This document shows, in pieces, positions 1 through 9,512 of a stretch of 64,000 nucleotides of DNA. Within the stretch, counting starts at the first letter, position 1. Each line of letters starts with the position of its first letter. This stretch comes from Bog-756 sp963701325 (GTDB lineage Bacteria; Actinomycetota; Acidimicrobiia; Acidimicrobiales; RAAP-2). Under the pieces are notes generated by a model. That model saw only the letters and a program-made list of their open reading frames with translations. It had not been told where the DNA came from and did not search any database. Location of the stretch: the NCBI GenBank assembly GCA_963701325.1, contig OY969604.1, positions 3,534,001 through 3,598,000 of the forward strand, written 5' to 3'. The position numbers and the translations under genes are program-made.

Positions 1-2
1 CC

Positions 3-1256
3 GAGGTGCTGTTGATCACGACCATCGCCACCGCGGTCGGCGTGGCCCTGCTCCTCGGTGCAGTCGCGTGGCGATCGCCCGCCGAGATCACCCAGCGGGC
101 GGGCCATGCCGTCCGGGGCCTCGGCCTCGCCGCGGGTCTGGTCGCGGTGGTGCTGGCCTATCCGCTCTGGTTCCTCGTCCGCGGTCCCGCTCACCTCGAC
201 GGCCCGGTCTGGTCCAACGGTGCCGTCGGCCGCTTCGGGACGACACCCGCCTCGTTCGTCTCGACCGCCGGGCTCGCCGATCTGCGCCCCGGCATGCTCC
301 GCTTCGGCGGGTACCAGGGCCCGGTCCTGGTGGGGCTCGGGTACCTCGGCCTCGGTGTGCTCGTGATCTCGGTGGTCGGGACGGTGGTCTGGCGTCACGA
401 CCGACGGCTGCTGCTCTTCGGGTCGGTCGGAGTGGTGGCCGCCGTGCTCTCGCTCGGCCCCGGGCACGGGTCCTGGGTGCCGTGGCAGACGGTGGAGCGG
501 ATCCCCTGGGTCGGGGACATCGTCGAGGCGCGGTTCACCCTCGTGGTCTCCCTCTGTGTGGCCGTCATGGTCGGGATCGTGGCCGACCGGGTCTGGTCCG
601 AAGCGGGAGGAGTTGCCGGATGGGCCGTGGTCGCGGTGGCGGTCGTCCCGACGGTCGTCGTCCTCTGGCCGAACCTCCCCCTGACCACGCAGCCGGTGGT
701 GGTGCCGCAATGGTTCGCGGCGGTCGGTCACACCCTGCCGCCCGGGAAGGTGGTCCTCGCCTACCCGGTCCCGTTCTCCGGACTCCAGTCCTCCCAGGCC
801 TGGCAGGCGCTCGACGCCATGCGCTGGGCCCAGGCAGGGGGTGGGGGTCCGGAGGGCCAGCCGGTGCACGCCGGTGCGGCGCGTGCGGGGTTCGAGGTGC
901 TCTTCGGCGCGTCGCTGGCCCTCGCGACCTTGCCGGCGCCGACACCGGCGAACGTGGCCGCGGTCCGTGAGGCGCTCACGACATGGGGGGTCACCACGGT
1001 GGTCATCCCGGACCAGCCGGGGCTCCCGGTCTACGAGCAGGGCAGGAGCCCGACCTACGCGGTCGCCCTCATGACCGCGGCCATCGGTGTCGCGCCGGCC
1101 TACCACCATGCGGCATGGGTCTGGTCGTCGGTGCCCAGGGAAAGCGCGCCGCTGGTCGTGCCCACTGCCGCCATCAGCGCGTGCGCGACAGGCGCGGCGG
1201 CCACCGACCCGCGTCCCGAGTCCGTGCCCGACTGCGTGCTCGGGTCGGCGCGGTGA
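3..1256 (+). CDS. GT-C-like polytopic membrane protein (3' part only)
   Basis: This is the C-terminal part of a protein cut by the window edge; the reading frame is open from base 3, so the start lies upstream. About 417 residues are visible, with several hydrophobic segments followed by a soluble C-terminal domain. It aligns along its length with the next gene and with the gene at 5443-7479: shared blocks include WFL-RGPAHL, WGVTTVVIPDQPGLPVYE and AWVWS near the end. The paralogues carry an N-terminal region with a conserved CGCGD motif and loop that suggests a GT-C glycosyltransferase fold. A role in building or moving envelope sugars is inferred from that and from neighbouring acyltransferases; no donor or acceptor can be named. 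Its stop codon overlaps the next start (GTGA), implying translational coupling. Confidence 0.7.
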   Translation, partial: EVLLITTIATAVGVALLLGAVAWRSPAEITQRAGHAVRGLGLAAGLVAVVLAYPLWFLVRGPAHLDGPVWSNGAVGRFGTTPASFVSTAGLADLRPGMLRFGGYQGPVLVGLGYLGLGVLVISVVGTVVWRHDRRLLLFGSVGVVAAVLSLGPGHGSWVPWQTVERIPWVGDIVEARFTLVVSLCVAVMVGIVADRVWSEAGGVAGWAVVAVAVVPTVVVLWPNLPLTTQPVVVPQWFAAVGHTLPPGKVVLAYPVPFSGLQSSQAWQALDAMRWAQAGGGGPEGQPVHAGAARAGFEVLFGASLALATLPAPTPANVAAVREALTTWGVTTVVIPDQPGLPVYEQGRSPTYAVALMTAAIGVAPAYHHAAWVWSSVPRESAPLVVPTAAISACATGAAATDPRPESVPDCVLGSAR

Positions 1257-3291
1257 GCGGGGTCCTGCACGTGCCCGAGCGAGCGACCGTGCCAGGGACC
1301 GCCGCCGCCCACACCGGCGCGGCCGGGGAGGTGCAGCGGGTGCAACGGACGGGTGGTCGCGGCCGGCACGGGGCGCGCGACGTGCTCCTCGCGGCCGCCG
1401 GGTATCTCGCGCTCTCCGTCCTCGTCTGGTGGAACGTCTGGTCGGGCCACCCGACCACGACGACGACCTGCGGCTGCGGCGACAGCTCGCTCATCCTCTG
1501 GTTCCTCGCCTGGCCTGCACACGCGTTGGCCCACGGGCTCAGTCCCTTCTTCTCGACGGCCATGTCGTATCCCGGCGGCGTCAACCTGCTCGCCAACACG
1601 AGCGCGCTCGCTGTCGGCCTGGCGCTCGCCCCGGTCACCTGGCTCTTCGGCCCGGTCGCCAGTCTCGACGTCGCGGTCACCCTCGCGCCCGCGCTCTCGG
1701 CCCTGGCCCTCTTCGTGCTGGTGAGGCGTTGGGTGTCCTGGCAACCCGCGGCCTTCGCCGCCGGACTCGTCTACGGGTTCTCGCCGCTCGTCATCGTGAG
1801 CCTCACCGACGCCCATCTGATGGTGGGCATGGCGCCGGTCCCCCCGCTCGTGGCGCTCTGCCTCGACGAGCTCTGGGTCCGCCAGCGTCGCCGCCCGGTC
1901 GCCGTTGGTGTGGGGCTCGGGCTGCTCCTGGCCCTCCAGTTCTTCATCGGGACCGAGGTGCTGCTCATCGTCGTGATGGGCGCGGTCATCGCCGGCGTCC
2001 TGCTCGCTGCATGGGGGATCGCCCATCGCGACGACCTGCAGGCGCGGTGGCGCCACGCCCTGGTCGGCACGGCCGCCGCTGCCGGGACCGCGACGGCGGT
2101 CCTGGCCTGGCCGGCCTGGTTCGCGCTGGCCGGGCCGGCCCACACCTCGGGGCCCGTCTGGCCCACCCTCTACCTCGGCTACGAGGGGACGTCCTTGCGC
2201 GACTACGTGGTGCCGCCGGCCGCGTCCGCCCACTACGAGGCCTTCACCCACCGGGTCGGCGGCTTCCAGGGGGAGACCCTCTCGGGCCAGTACGTCGGCA
2301 TCGGGCTCGTGGCCGTGCTCCTCCTCGGGCTCATCGTCTGGCGACGCGATCGGCGGCTCTGGCTGTGGGCCGGTGTCGCGGCGGCAACCGTCGCGCTCGC
2401 CCTCGGAGCGCGCCCGCACAGCTGGCTGCCCTGGCAGCTCTTCTCCGGGCTGCCGCTCCTCCAGAACATCATCCCGAGCCGCTTCCTCCTCCTTGCCACC
2501 CTCGCGGCCGGCGTCATGCTCGCCCTCATCGTGGACCACACCCATGGCGCGGTGCTCCGGTACGCCGCGTCGCGCGCGGAGCGCGCACCGAGACCCGGCC
2601 ACCGCGCAGCAGGACGCGCGGAGAGCGGCGTGTCCCGGTGGGTCGCGGCGGTGGCCGGGCTGGCGGTCGCGGCGGTTGCCATCGTCCCGATCGCCGCGTA
2701 CCTCGCGCCGACCGTCCCGCTCGCGGCTCAGCCGGTCGTGTTGCCCACATGGTTCCGCACGGACGCCCCCCACCTGCACGGCCACCAGGTGCTCCTGGTG
2801 TTCCCGGTCCCCAACCAGGTCATCGAGAGCTCGATGACCTGGCAGGCGGTCGACGGGATGGCCTACACCATGGTCCTCGGTGGTGGCCCTGGCGGGATCC
2901 TCGCCAGGGCAGGGCGGGAGCAGGCGGGCGACGCGGTCATCGGGACCGCCTCGTTCTCCTTCACCCCCAGGTCCTCCACCCAGGGGACGTCGCCGCGGCA
3001 CGGCGGGCGCTCGACGACTGGGGGGTCACCACGGTGGTGGTCCCGGACCAGCCCGGACTCGCTCCCTACGACCGCGTCGCCTGGGTCCCCTTCACCGTCG
3101 GCATCATGACCGCGGCCCTCGGCCGACCTCCGGAGCGTCGAGCAGGGGCCTGGGTCTGGACCGGGGTCGGGTCGGCTGGACCTGCCGCCGTTCCGACCGC
3201 GCAGGCGTTCGACGGCTGCACCGCCCTCGGGCGACCGGGCGATCCCACGGCGATCGCCGCGGTGGCCGCATGCGTGACACACGCCACCTGA
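1253..3291 (+). CDS. GT-C-like polytopic membrane protein, frame broken near 2966
   Basis: Second of three paralogues. The GTG start at 1253 overlaps the preceding stop by four bases. The N-terminus has a CGCGD motif after the first membrane segment, an FLAWP-AHA loop and about ten further hydrophobic segments, then a soluble C-terminal domain. The frame changes inside a run of five C at 2964-2968: upstream sequence reads in one frame to FSFTP, and the homologous continuation (WGVTTVVVPDQPGL, AWVWTG) is in the next frame to a stop at 3291. Adding one C restores a 679-residue protein, almost exactly the length of the intact paralogue at 5443-7479 (678). A sequencing deletion or a recent frameshift both fit. 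Function as a membrane glycosyltransferase is inferred from fold-like features and context only. Confidence 0.65.
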
Positions 3292-3349
3292 GCCGACGCC
3301 CCAGGGGGTGATCACGCTCCCGCAGGACCGCCGGATCGCAGCACGGAGC

Positions 3350-3376
3350 CCGCCGGGGGAAGCAATTCCCCGGCGG
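3350..3376 (+). terminator. GC-rich stem-loop between genes
   Basis: Nine-base arms CCGCCGGGG and CCCCGGCGG flank a nine-base loop. The hairpin lies 58 bases after the stop at 3291 and just before the -10-like box of the next gene. There is no T tract, as is common for actinobacterial terminators, so termination is only a suggestion. Confidence 0.35.
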
Positions 3377-3384
3377 ACGACTGG

Positions 3385-3390
3385 TAGCGT
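3385..3390 (+). promoter_or_regulatory. Candidate -10 box TAGCGT
   Basis: TAGCGT ends eight bases before the GTG at 3399, in the arrangement seen at many starts in this window. No Shine-Dalgarno sequence is present between box and start. Confidence 0.4.
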
Positions 3391-3398
3391 CGTCTGTT

Positions 3399-3896
3399 GT
3401 GCGTGGCGCCGCTTCACGAGGTCGGGGGGGCGGTCGCGGTCTCCGCACCGGCGGGGCGGTGGCGGCGGCCGTGGTGGTCTGCGCCCTCGCCCTGGCCGGC
3501 CTCTCGGTCCAGGCGGTCCGCGCCGTGCGTACGGTCGGTGTCCAGCGATCGGCGGTGACCGTGCGCAACGCCGCCCTGGACGACGCCTTCTACGACTGCC
3601 TCGCGGTGCAGGCCCACAGTCTCGTGGCTCCGGGACAGTCGGTGGCCCTCGGGAACACCGACCTCGGTGACGTGGTCACCCTGCTCAAGGGAGTGGGGAG
3701 CTGGATCACCGTGGCCGACCCCCCCTCGACCGCCGAGGTCACCCTTTCGTTGCGCAACCACGTCACCGGTCGGGGTGCATGCCTCGGCACCGTCGTGGTC
3801 GCGCGCTACGCCCATCCCCACGGGGGCGCCGCCGTCCGGGAGGGGACCGGGTCGAGTGTGCCGGGCAGCGGCCCACCGCCGGCCCCGCCCCTGTGA
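3399..3896 (+). CDS. Small membrane-anchored or secreted protein of unknown function
   Basis: The 165-residue product starts at GTG 3399 with an Arg/Gly-rich N-terminus and one hydrophobic segment (about residues 18-38, AVAAAVVVCALALAGL), so it is probably exported or anchored by its N-terminus. The remainder has a predicted mixed alpha/beta domain with two cysteines (in FYDCLAV and RGACLG) that could form a disulfide outside the cell, and a Pro/Gly-rich tail. I do not recognise the family. It sits in the envelope polysaccharide locus, 16 bases before the next gene in the same direction, so a related envelope role is possible but unproven. Confidence 0.6.
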   Translation: MRGAASRGRGGGRGLRTGGAVAAAVVVCALALAGLSVQAVRAVRTVGVQRSAVTVRNAALDDAFYDCLAVQAHSLVAPGQSVALGNTDLGDVVTLLKGVGSWITVADPPSTAEVTLSLRNHVTGRGACLGTVVVARYAHPHGGAAVREGTGSSVPGSGPPPAPPL

Positions 3897-3912
3897 GTGA
3901 CGTGGGTGGGCG

Positions 3913-5364
3913 GTGACCACCGTGCCCGCGGCCGTCGTCGCGCTCCTCGTGCTGTCGGCGGCCGGGCTCGCGCCGGTCGTCGTCCTGGTCGGACTCCGCT
4001 GGGTGACCGTCCCCTTGGCGCCCCTCGGCGGCGCGGTCCTCGCCGGCCTGTCGGCGACCTGCTTCCTGTTCGTCGGCGGCACGTTCATGGGGTGGTTCGT
4101 CGGCCTCGCCGTGTTGGGTGCGGTGTCGGCCGTCGTCTTCCGGTGGCGCCGTCCGTTGCGGCAGGGGAGCTGGCCCGGCCCGGCAGACCCGACCACCGGC
4201 GGAGGACATCGGGCCGTGGGTGCGATCGCCGCGGCCTGTCTCGTGGGCGCGTGCGCCTGGAGTCTCGCGCGCCCTCGCAACGCCCACGGTGGGGTTCGAT
4301 CCGCGCGCGCTCTGGCTCATGCGCTCGGGTTGGTTCCTCCAGTCCCACCACCAGCTGCTCGTGGACATGCGGGTCCCGAGCCTGGTGCTCGGTCAGAGCG
4401 CCTACCCGCCCCTGGTGAGCGCGACCGCGGCGGTGTCGGCGAGCGTGACCGGGAACACGTCTGTGCGCCTCGGCGTGGTCGTGATCGCACTGCTCAACAC
4501 CTGTGCCCTCCTGGCCGCCGCCTTCGCCGTGGTCGATCTCGGCAGGCGCGCTGCGGCGCGGCCGGCGTCGGGTCCGGCGCGGTCGATCGCACCGGCGGTG
4601 GTCGGGCTCGTCTCGGCGGTCCTGCTCGTCCTCGTGGCCTTCGGCATCACCGAGCCCTTCATGACCAACGGCTACGCCGACCCGATCTGGTCGTTGGCGG
4701 CGGTCGGTGCGATCGCCTTCGGGATGCAGAGTGCGGGGAGCCGCTCCGACCAGGGGGTTGCGCTCGTCCTGGTGCTCGTGGCCGGCCTCTCCAAGGACGA
4801 GGGCGCGGTCACAGCGGTCGGGATCATCCTGCTGATGACCCGCGCGTGCAGTCGCCGCGGTTCCCGCGGCAGAGCGCCGTCGCGGCTGGCGCCCGCCGGT
4901 GGGGAGGGCGCTGGTCGCGGCTCGCGCTGGTGGGCTCGTGGCCGGCCGTGGTCCGGGCCCTCCACGCCCGGGGGATGACGTCGGCCTTCTCACCCGCCGG
5001 GACGTGGATCGGGCGCGCCCGCGCCACCGAGGCCGGGATGTCGCCGTACCTCCACGTGTTGGTCCTCGCGGTCCCCCTTGCGGTCGTGGGCGGACTGCTC
5101 CTCTCCCCGGTGCGTCGCCGGATCGGTGCGGCACACGACGGCTGGGCCTGGGCGGGACTGGCCTGGGGCCTGGTCGCAGTCGCCGGTGCCCTGGTCACCG
5201 GCACCGGCGCCATCGGGCCCTGGATCCTCTCGACCGTCCACCGGGTGACCGAGTTCCCTGTACTGGTCGCATGGTGGATCGTCGCGGTCTGGGCGGTGGT
5301 GGCCAGCGCGGCGCTGCCCGTGGGTCTCGGGTCGCGAGCGCGATGCAGCGCAGCAGGCCGCTGA
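3913..5364 (+). CDS. Polytopic membrane protein, putative GT-C glycosyltransferase, two frame breaks
   Basis: Starts at GTG 3913. The coding signal is in one frame to about 4270 (FLFVGGTFMGWFVGLAVLG), continues in the +1 frame from about 4280 to about 4890 (VGFDPRALWLMRSGWFLQ, then YPPLVSA, ITEPFMTNGYADPIWSL), and returns to the first frame by about 4905 (RLALVGSWPAVVRALHARGM) to the stop at 5364. The two changes compensate, giving about 483 residues with roughly ten membrane segments. The first break lies in an alternating GC tract near 4264-4280, the second probably in GTGGGGA near 4899-4905. Sequence indels are the likely cause. The FDPRALW and YPPL loops resemble GT-C enzymes, but the family is not assigned. 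It is not a close paralogue of its neighbours. Confidence 0.55.
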   Translation: MTTVPAAVVALLVLSAAGLAPVVVLVGLRWVTVPLAPLGGAVLAGLSATCFLFVGGTFMGWFVGLAVLGAVSAVVFRWRRPLRQGSWPGPADPTTGGGHRAVGAIAAACLVGACAWSLARPRNAHGGVRSARALAHALGLVPPVPPPAARGHAGPEPGARSERLPAPGERDRGGVGERDREHVCAPRRGRDRTAQHLCPPGRRLRRGRSRQARCGAAGVGSGAVDRTGGGRARLGGPARPRGLRHHRALHDQRLRRPDLVVGGGRCDRLRDAECGEPLRPGGCARPGARGRPLQGRGRGHSGRDHPADDPRVQSPRFPRQSAVAAGARRWGGRWSRLALVGSWPAVVRALHARGMTSAFSPAGTWIGRARATEAGMSPYLHVLVLAVPLAVVGGLLLSPVRRRIGAAHDGWAWAGLAWGLVAVAGALVTGTGAIGPWILSTVHRVTEFPVLVAWWIVAVWAVVASAALPVGLGSRARCSAAGR

Positions 5365-5442
5365 CGAGACGAACCCGGCGGCCACGGACGGCACGGTCGC
5401 GCCAGGCGAGGACGACACGATCGGGATCGGCGTCGGAGCCCG

Positions 5443-7479
5443 ATGACGACCGTCGACGACCGCCCCGAGGGCGCGCTCTCCGCGGGGGTAGAGGGACCGA
5501 CTCGTGACCCCGGCCCCCTCGGGTCGCCCGGACCGGACGCCGAACCGGGCCGCTGGAGCGGAAGGGCCGCGCTCCTCGCGGCAGGCGGCGCCTACCTCGC
5601 TCTTGCGCTGGTCGTCTGGTGGCACGTCTGGTCGAGCCATCCGACCTCGACCACGACGTGCGGCTGCGGTGACACCTCGCTGATGACCTGGTTCCTGGCC
5701 TGGCCCGCGCACGCCATCTCCCACGGTCTCTCGCCCCTCTACTCGACGGATCTGTTCCATCCGGGCGGGGTGAACCTGCTGGCCAACACCGCCGAGGTCG
5801 GCCTCGGCGTCCTGCTCACCCCGGTTACCTGGCTGTTCGGACCGATCGCCTCGCTCAATGTGGCGCTCACCCTGAGCCCCGCCCTCTCGGCCCTCGCGAT
5901 GTTCGTGCTGCTGCAGCGGTGGGTGACCTGGGCCCCGGCCGCGTTCCTCGGCGGCCTGCTCTACGGGTTCTCGCCCTTCGTCCTCACCGCGTTGACCGAT
6001 GGTCACCTGATGCTCGGCTTCGCAGCTGTCCCCCCGCTGATCGTCGCGTGTTTCGACGAGTTGCTGGTCCGCCAGCGCCGCCGTCCCGTCGCGGTGGGCG
6101 TCCTGCTCGGGATCCTCGTGGCCGTCCAGCTCTTCGTGGGGACCGAGGTCCTGGCCATCGTGGTGGTGACCGCCGGCATCGGGGCGGTCCTCTTGGCCCT
6201 CGGCGCGCTCCTCCGCCACGACCAGATCCGCGAGAGGATCCGCTACGGCGGCATCGGGCTCGGTACGGCGGCGGGCACGTCGGCGCTGCTGTTGGCCTAT
6301 CCGGCCTGGTTCGCGCTGGCCGGCCCGGCGCACCTCTCCGGCGGCATCTGGGGCCCTGACTCTGAGATCAGCCAGTTCGGCACCACGCTCGGGCAGCTCA
6401 CCTGGCCGTCCGCGCCGTCGGCGCAGCTCCTCGCGCTGGCCCACCGGTTCGGTGGCTACCAGGCGCCGACCCGCTCCGCCGTCTACTTCGGGATCGGGCT
6501 GTTCGCCGTGCTCGCCGCCGGCGTGCTCGTGTGGCACCGCGACCGCCGACTCTGGTTCTTCGGGGTGATCGGCGTGCTCTCGGCCTGGCTCGCGCTCGGT
6601 GTGCAGGAGGGCCACTGGACCCCGTGGCGGCTCTTCGCCGCCTTGCCCCAACTCGACAACGTGATCCCGAGCCGGTTCCTCCTCGTGACCTACCTGTCCG
6701 CGGCGGTCATGCTCGGGCTCGTCGTCGACCACACCCACCGGACCGTCGGTCGCCGCGTCGCCGCCAGGGCGAGGCCTGGGCGCAACGAGCGTGCCGGCCG
6801 GTCCTGGGCCGGAGCGGTGGCCGGCCTGCTGGTCGCCGCGGTCGGGCTCGTGCCGGTCGCGGTCTACTACGGCCAGGGACTGCCCCTCACCGTCCAGCCG
6901 GTGGTCGTACCGACCTGGTTCCGCACGGTCGCGCCGGGCCTCGCACCCGGACAGGTCGCCCTCGTGTTCCCGGTGCCGTTCGCGTACTACCAGAGCGCGA
7001 TGACCTGGCAGGCCACCAGCGGGATGACCTTCGCCATGGTCGGCGGCGGCGGCCCGGGCGCGCTCCCCTCAAGGGCCGGGGCCGAGCGGGCGGGTCAGGT
7101 CGCGATCGGCAACCTCTCGGTCTCCGAGACACCCCAGACGATCACCGCGGCCGAGATCACCGCCACACGGGAGGCACTGGACGGCTGGGGGGTGACCCTG
7201 GTGGTGCTCCCCGACCCCCAGTCGCTCCCCGTCTACGAGCGGGTCCACCTGGTGCGCGACATCGTCGTGCTGATGACCGCGGCCACCGGGCGGCCGCCCG
7301 CGCGCACGGCCGGTGCCTGGGTGTGGTCGGGCCCCGCGGCGCTGGACGCGCCGGTGGTCCCTGCGGCGACCGACCTGGCCCGGTGCTCGGCCGGCCCGGC
7401 GGCAGGCAGTGTCTCCTCGATCCTGTCGGCGGCTTCGTGCGTGCTGGCCTCGCGGTCATCCGCAGACCGGAGCATCTGA
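5443..7479 (+). CDS. GT-C-like polytopic membrane protein, intact paralogue
   Basis: This 678-residue protein is the only complete member of the three-paralogue set. After a charged N-terminus of about 40 residues come a first membrane helix, the conserved CGCGD motif (in TTTCGCGDTSLMTWFLAWP), the loop FHPGGVNLLANT, and about ten more hydrophobic segments to around residue 470, then a soluble domain containing WGVTLVVLPD and AWVWSG. The layout resembles GT-C membrane glycosyltransferases with an acidic residue in the first external loop, but the family is not identified and the activity is inferred. Its TGA overlaps the ATG of the acyltransferase gene at 7479 (TGATG), so the two are probably translationally coupled and may act on one glycan. 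Confidence 0.75.
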   Translation: MTTVDDRPEGALSAGVEGPTRDPGPLGSPGPDAEPGRWSGRAALLAAGGAYLALALVVWWHVWSSHPTSTTTCGCGDTSLMTWFLAWPAHAISHGLSPLYSTDLFHPGGVNLLANTAEVGLGVLLTPVTWLFGPIASLNVALTLSPALSALAMFVLLQRWVTWAPAAFLGGLLYGFSPFVLTALTDGHLMLGFAAVPPLIVACFDELLVRQRRRPVAVGVLLGILVAVQLFVGTEVLAIVVVTAGIGAVLLALGALLRHDQIRERIRYGGIGLGTAAGTSALLLAYPAWFALAGPAHLSGGIWGPDSEISQFGTTLGQLTWPSAPSAQLLALAHRFGGYQAPTRSAVYFGIGLFAVLAAGVLVWHRDRRLWFFGVIGVLSAWLALGVQEGHWTPWRLFAALPQLDNVIPSRFLLVTYLSAAVMLGLVVDHTHRTVGRRVAARARPGRNERAGRSWAGAVAGLLVAAVGLVPVAVYYGQGLPLTVQPVVVPTWFRTVAPGLAPGQVALVFPVPFAYYQSAMTWQATSGMTFAMVGGGGPGALPSRAGAERAGQVAIGNLSVSETPQTITAAEITATREALDGWGVTLVVLPDPQSLPVYERVHLVRDIVVLMTAATGRPPARTAGAWVWSGPAALDAPVVPAATDLARCSAGPAAGSVSSILSAASCVLASRSSADRSI

Positions 7480-9512
7480 TGGAGCCCCTGGCAGAACCGG
7501 TGACCGCGTCGGCCGCCCGGCCGTCGGCCACCGGCAAGGAGCGCGTGGTCGCGCTCGACGGTCTGCGCGCGGTGGCCCTCCTCATCATCATGGGGTTCCA
7601 CTTCGGCGTGGGGTGGCTGCAGGGTGGCTTCTTCAGCCTGGACATCTTCTATGTCCTCTCCGGCTACCTGATCACGGGTCTGTTGATCGGTGAGTTCCGC
7701 AAGCGGCGCCGGATCAAACTGTCCGCCTTCTGGCTGCGCCGAGCCCGCAGGCTGCTCCCCGCCCTCCTGATCGTCCTGGTGGTGGTCACCCTGCTGGTCC
7801 GGTTCGTGGCCGTGCCGGGCACCTACCCCGGCTACCGGATGGACGCGCTCTCCGCGCTCTTCTACTTCTCCAACTGGTGGCAGATCGCGGCCAGCGGCAA
7901 CTACTTCAACCAGACCGGCGCCATGTCGCCGCTGACCCACACCTGGTCGCTCTCCCTGGAGGAGCAGTTCTACCTGGTCTGGCCGCTGGTGGTCGTTGCG
8001 GTGATGCACGTGCGCTCGACCTTCCGCAGCGGGGTCCGCCTCCTCCTCGCGCTCTCGGCCGCCGGCGCCCTGGCATCCGCGGTCGAGATGGCCCTCCTCT
8101 ACCACCCGGGCCAGGACACCACTCGGCTCTACTTCGGCACCGACACCCATGCGCAGTCGATCCTGATCGGCGCCTGTGTGGCTTGCGTGCTGACCCTCGT
8201 CCAGCTCCGGCGAGGTGGGGAGGGGATGGCCCCGGAGGCCGCCGCGCCCCTCGCCCGGGCGGCCCTGGTCGCCGCCGGCCTGGCCGGATGCGCGGGCACG
8301 GTGGTGCTCTCGACCCGGCTCACCGGCAACGCCTCCATCGACTACCGCGGTGGGTTCGCCCTCTCTGCACTGGCTGCGGCAGCGGTCATCGTGGCCGCCG
8401 TGTGCGTGCCGCGCGGACCGATCGCCCGGGTGCTGGCCATCCGGCCGCTGGTGTGGCTCGGGACCATTTCCTATGGCGCCTACCTCTGGCACTACCCGGT
8501 GTACGTGTTCGTCGACCCCGCACGGACCCACACCTCGGGGCTGGCTCTGCTCGCGGTCCGCTTCGCGACCACGGTGGCCCTCGCCGCGGTCAGCTACCGC
8601 CTGGTGGAGAAGCCGGTGATGTACGGGACCTTCTGGCGTTCGGTGCGATCGATCACCCCGGCGCTCGCCCTGATGGGGGTCACGGTCGCGGTGGTGGTGG
8701 CCGGCACGGTCGTGCCGGCGACCGCCGCCCCACGCATCGCGACCAGCATGCCCGCGGCCGAACACACAGCGCTGGCTCAGGCGGGTGCCTTCACCAAACA
8801 CCCGATCCGGCTCTACCTGGTCGGCGACTCCTTGGCGGTCACCATGGGGATCGGACTCGAGGTGGACAGCGTGCAGCGCTACGGGGTCAAGCTCATCGAC
8901 AAGGCGGTCCTCGGATGCGACCTCGACGACCTCCCGACCATCTCGACCACCAACGGCGCCGTCGACGATCCCGAGTCGGCCTGCCAGACCTGGCCGAAGC
9001 TCTGGGCGCACCAGATGGCGACCTTCCACCCCGAGGTCACCGGGCTGCTCATGGGTCGGTGGGACATCCTCGATCACGTCTACCAGGGCCACCTGGTCAA
9101 CATCACCCAGCCCGCGTGGTACAGGCACAACGAGGACGAGATCGAGCACGCGGTCGACGTCCTCTCTGCCGGCGGCGCCCACGTGATGCTCTACACGATG
9201 CCCTACATCGACCCGGTCAACGAATCGATCGACGGCACCCTGTCCCCGGAGGACAGCCCTGTGCGGGTCGACGACTTCAACCGGATCCTCACTCAGGTCG
9301 CAGCCCGCCACCCCGGGGTGGTCACCGTGGTCGACCTCAACCGCATCCTCGACCCGCACGGCCAGTTCCAGCCGACGATCGACGGGGTCACCGTGCGATG
9401 GGCCGACGGTATCCACATCTCGAAGCCCGGTGGCGAGTGGTTGCAGCCGATCCTCCTCCCGCCCGTCGCCGAGAGCGGCCTCACCTTCCGGGCGGCACGG
9501 ACCCGGGGCTGA
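7479..9512 (+). CDS. Acyltransferase-3 / SGNH fusion (OafA-like O-acyltransferase)
   Basis: The 677-residue protein has an N-terminal acyltransferase-3 membrane domain (about residues 25-400) with the family histidine in FHFG (H41), the SLDIFYVLSGYLITG motif and WSLSLEEQFYLVWP. A C-terminal SGNH domain follows, with the nucleophile in VGDSLA (Ser451) and the DGIH block (Asp643, His646). Such fusions move acyl groups, often acetyl, across the membrane and place them on cell-surface polysaccharides or lipids. The ATG at 7479 overlaps the preceding stop. The 3' end overlaps the 3' end of the convergent gene by 32 bases (9481-9512). It is a clear paralogue of 11205-13244. The acceptor is probably the product of the adjacent membrane glycosyltransferases (inference). 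Confidence 0.9.
   Translation: MEPLAEPVTASAARPSATGKERVVALDGLRAVALLIIMGFHFGVGWLQGGFFSLDIFYVLSGYLITGLLIGEFRKRRRIKLSAFWLRRARRLLPALLIVLVVVTLLVRFVAVPGTYPGYRMDALSALFYFSNWWQIAASGNYFNQTGAMSPLTHTWSLSLEEQFYLVWPLVVVAVMHVRSTFRSGVRLLLALSAAGALASAVEMALLYHPGQDTTRLYFGTDTHAQSILIGACVACVLTLVQLRRGGEGMAPEAAAPLARAALVAAGLAGCAGTVVLSTRLTGNASIDYRGGFALSALAAAAVIVAAVCVPRGPIARVLAIRPLVWLGTISYGAYLWHYPVYVFVDPARTHTSGLALLAVRFATTVALAAVSYRLVEKPVMYGTFWRSVRSITPALALMGVTVAVVVAGTVVPATAAPRIATSMPAAEHTALAQAGAFTKHPIRLYLVGDSLAVTMGIGLEVDSVQRYGVKLIDKAVLGCDLDDLPTISTTNGAVDDPESACQTWPKLWAHQMATFHPEVTGLLMGRWDILDHVYQGHLVNITQPAWYRHNEDEIEHAVDVLSAGGAHVMLYTMPYIDPVNESIDGTLSPEDSPVRVDDFNRILTQVAARHPGVVTVVDLNRILDPHGQFQPTIDGVTVRWADGIHISKPGGEWLQPILLPPVAESGLTFRAARTRG

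Noticed and set aside
58..970. Long open frames in alternate frames and on the opposite strand throughout (for example 68-970, 1100-3001, 4990-6738, 7233-9581, 9430-10641)
   Set aside because: They lie over clearly coding genes, are rich in Arg, Pro, Gly and Ala as expected for shadow frames in 70% GC DNA, and show no recognisable domain.
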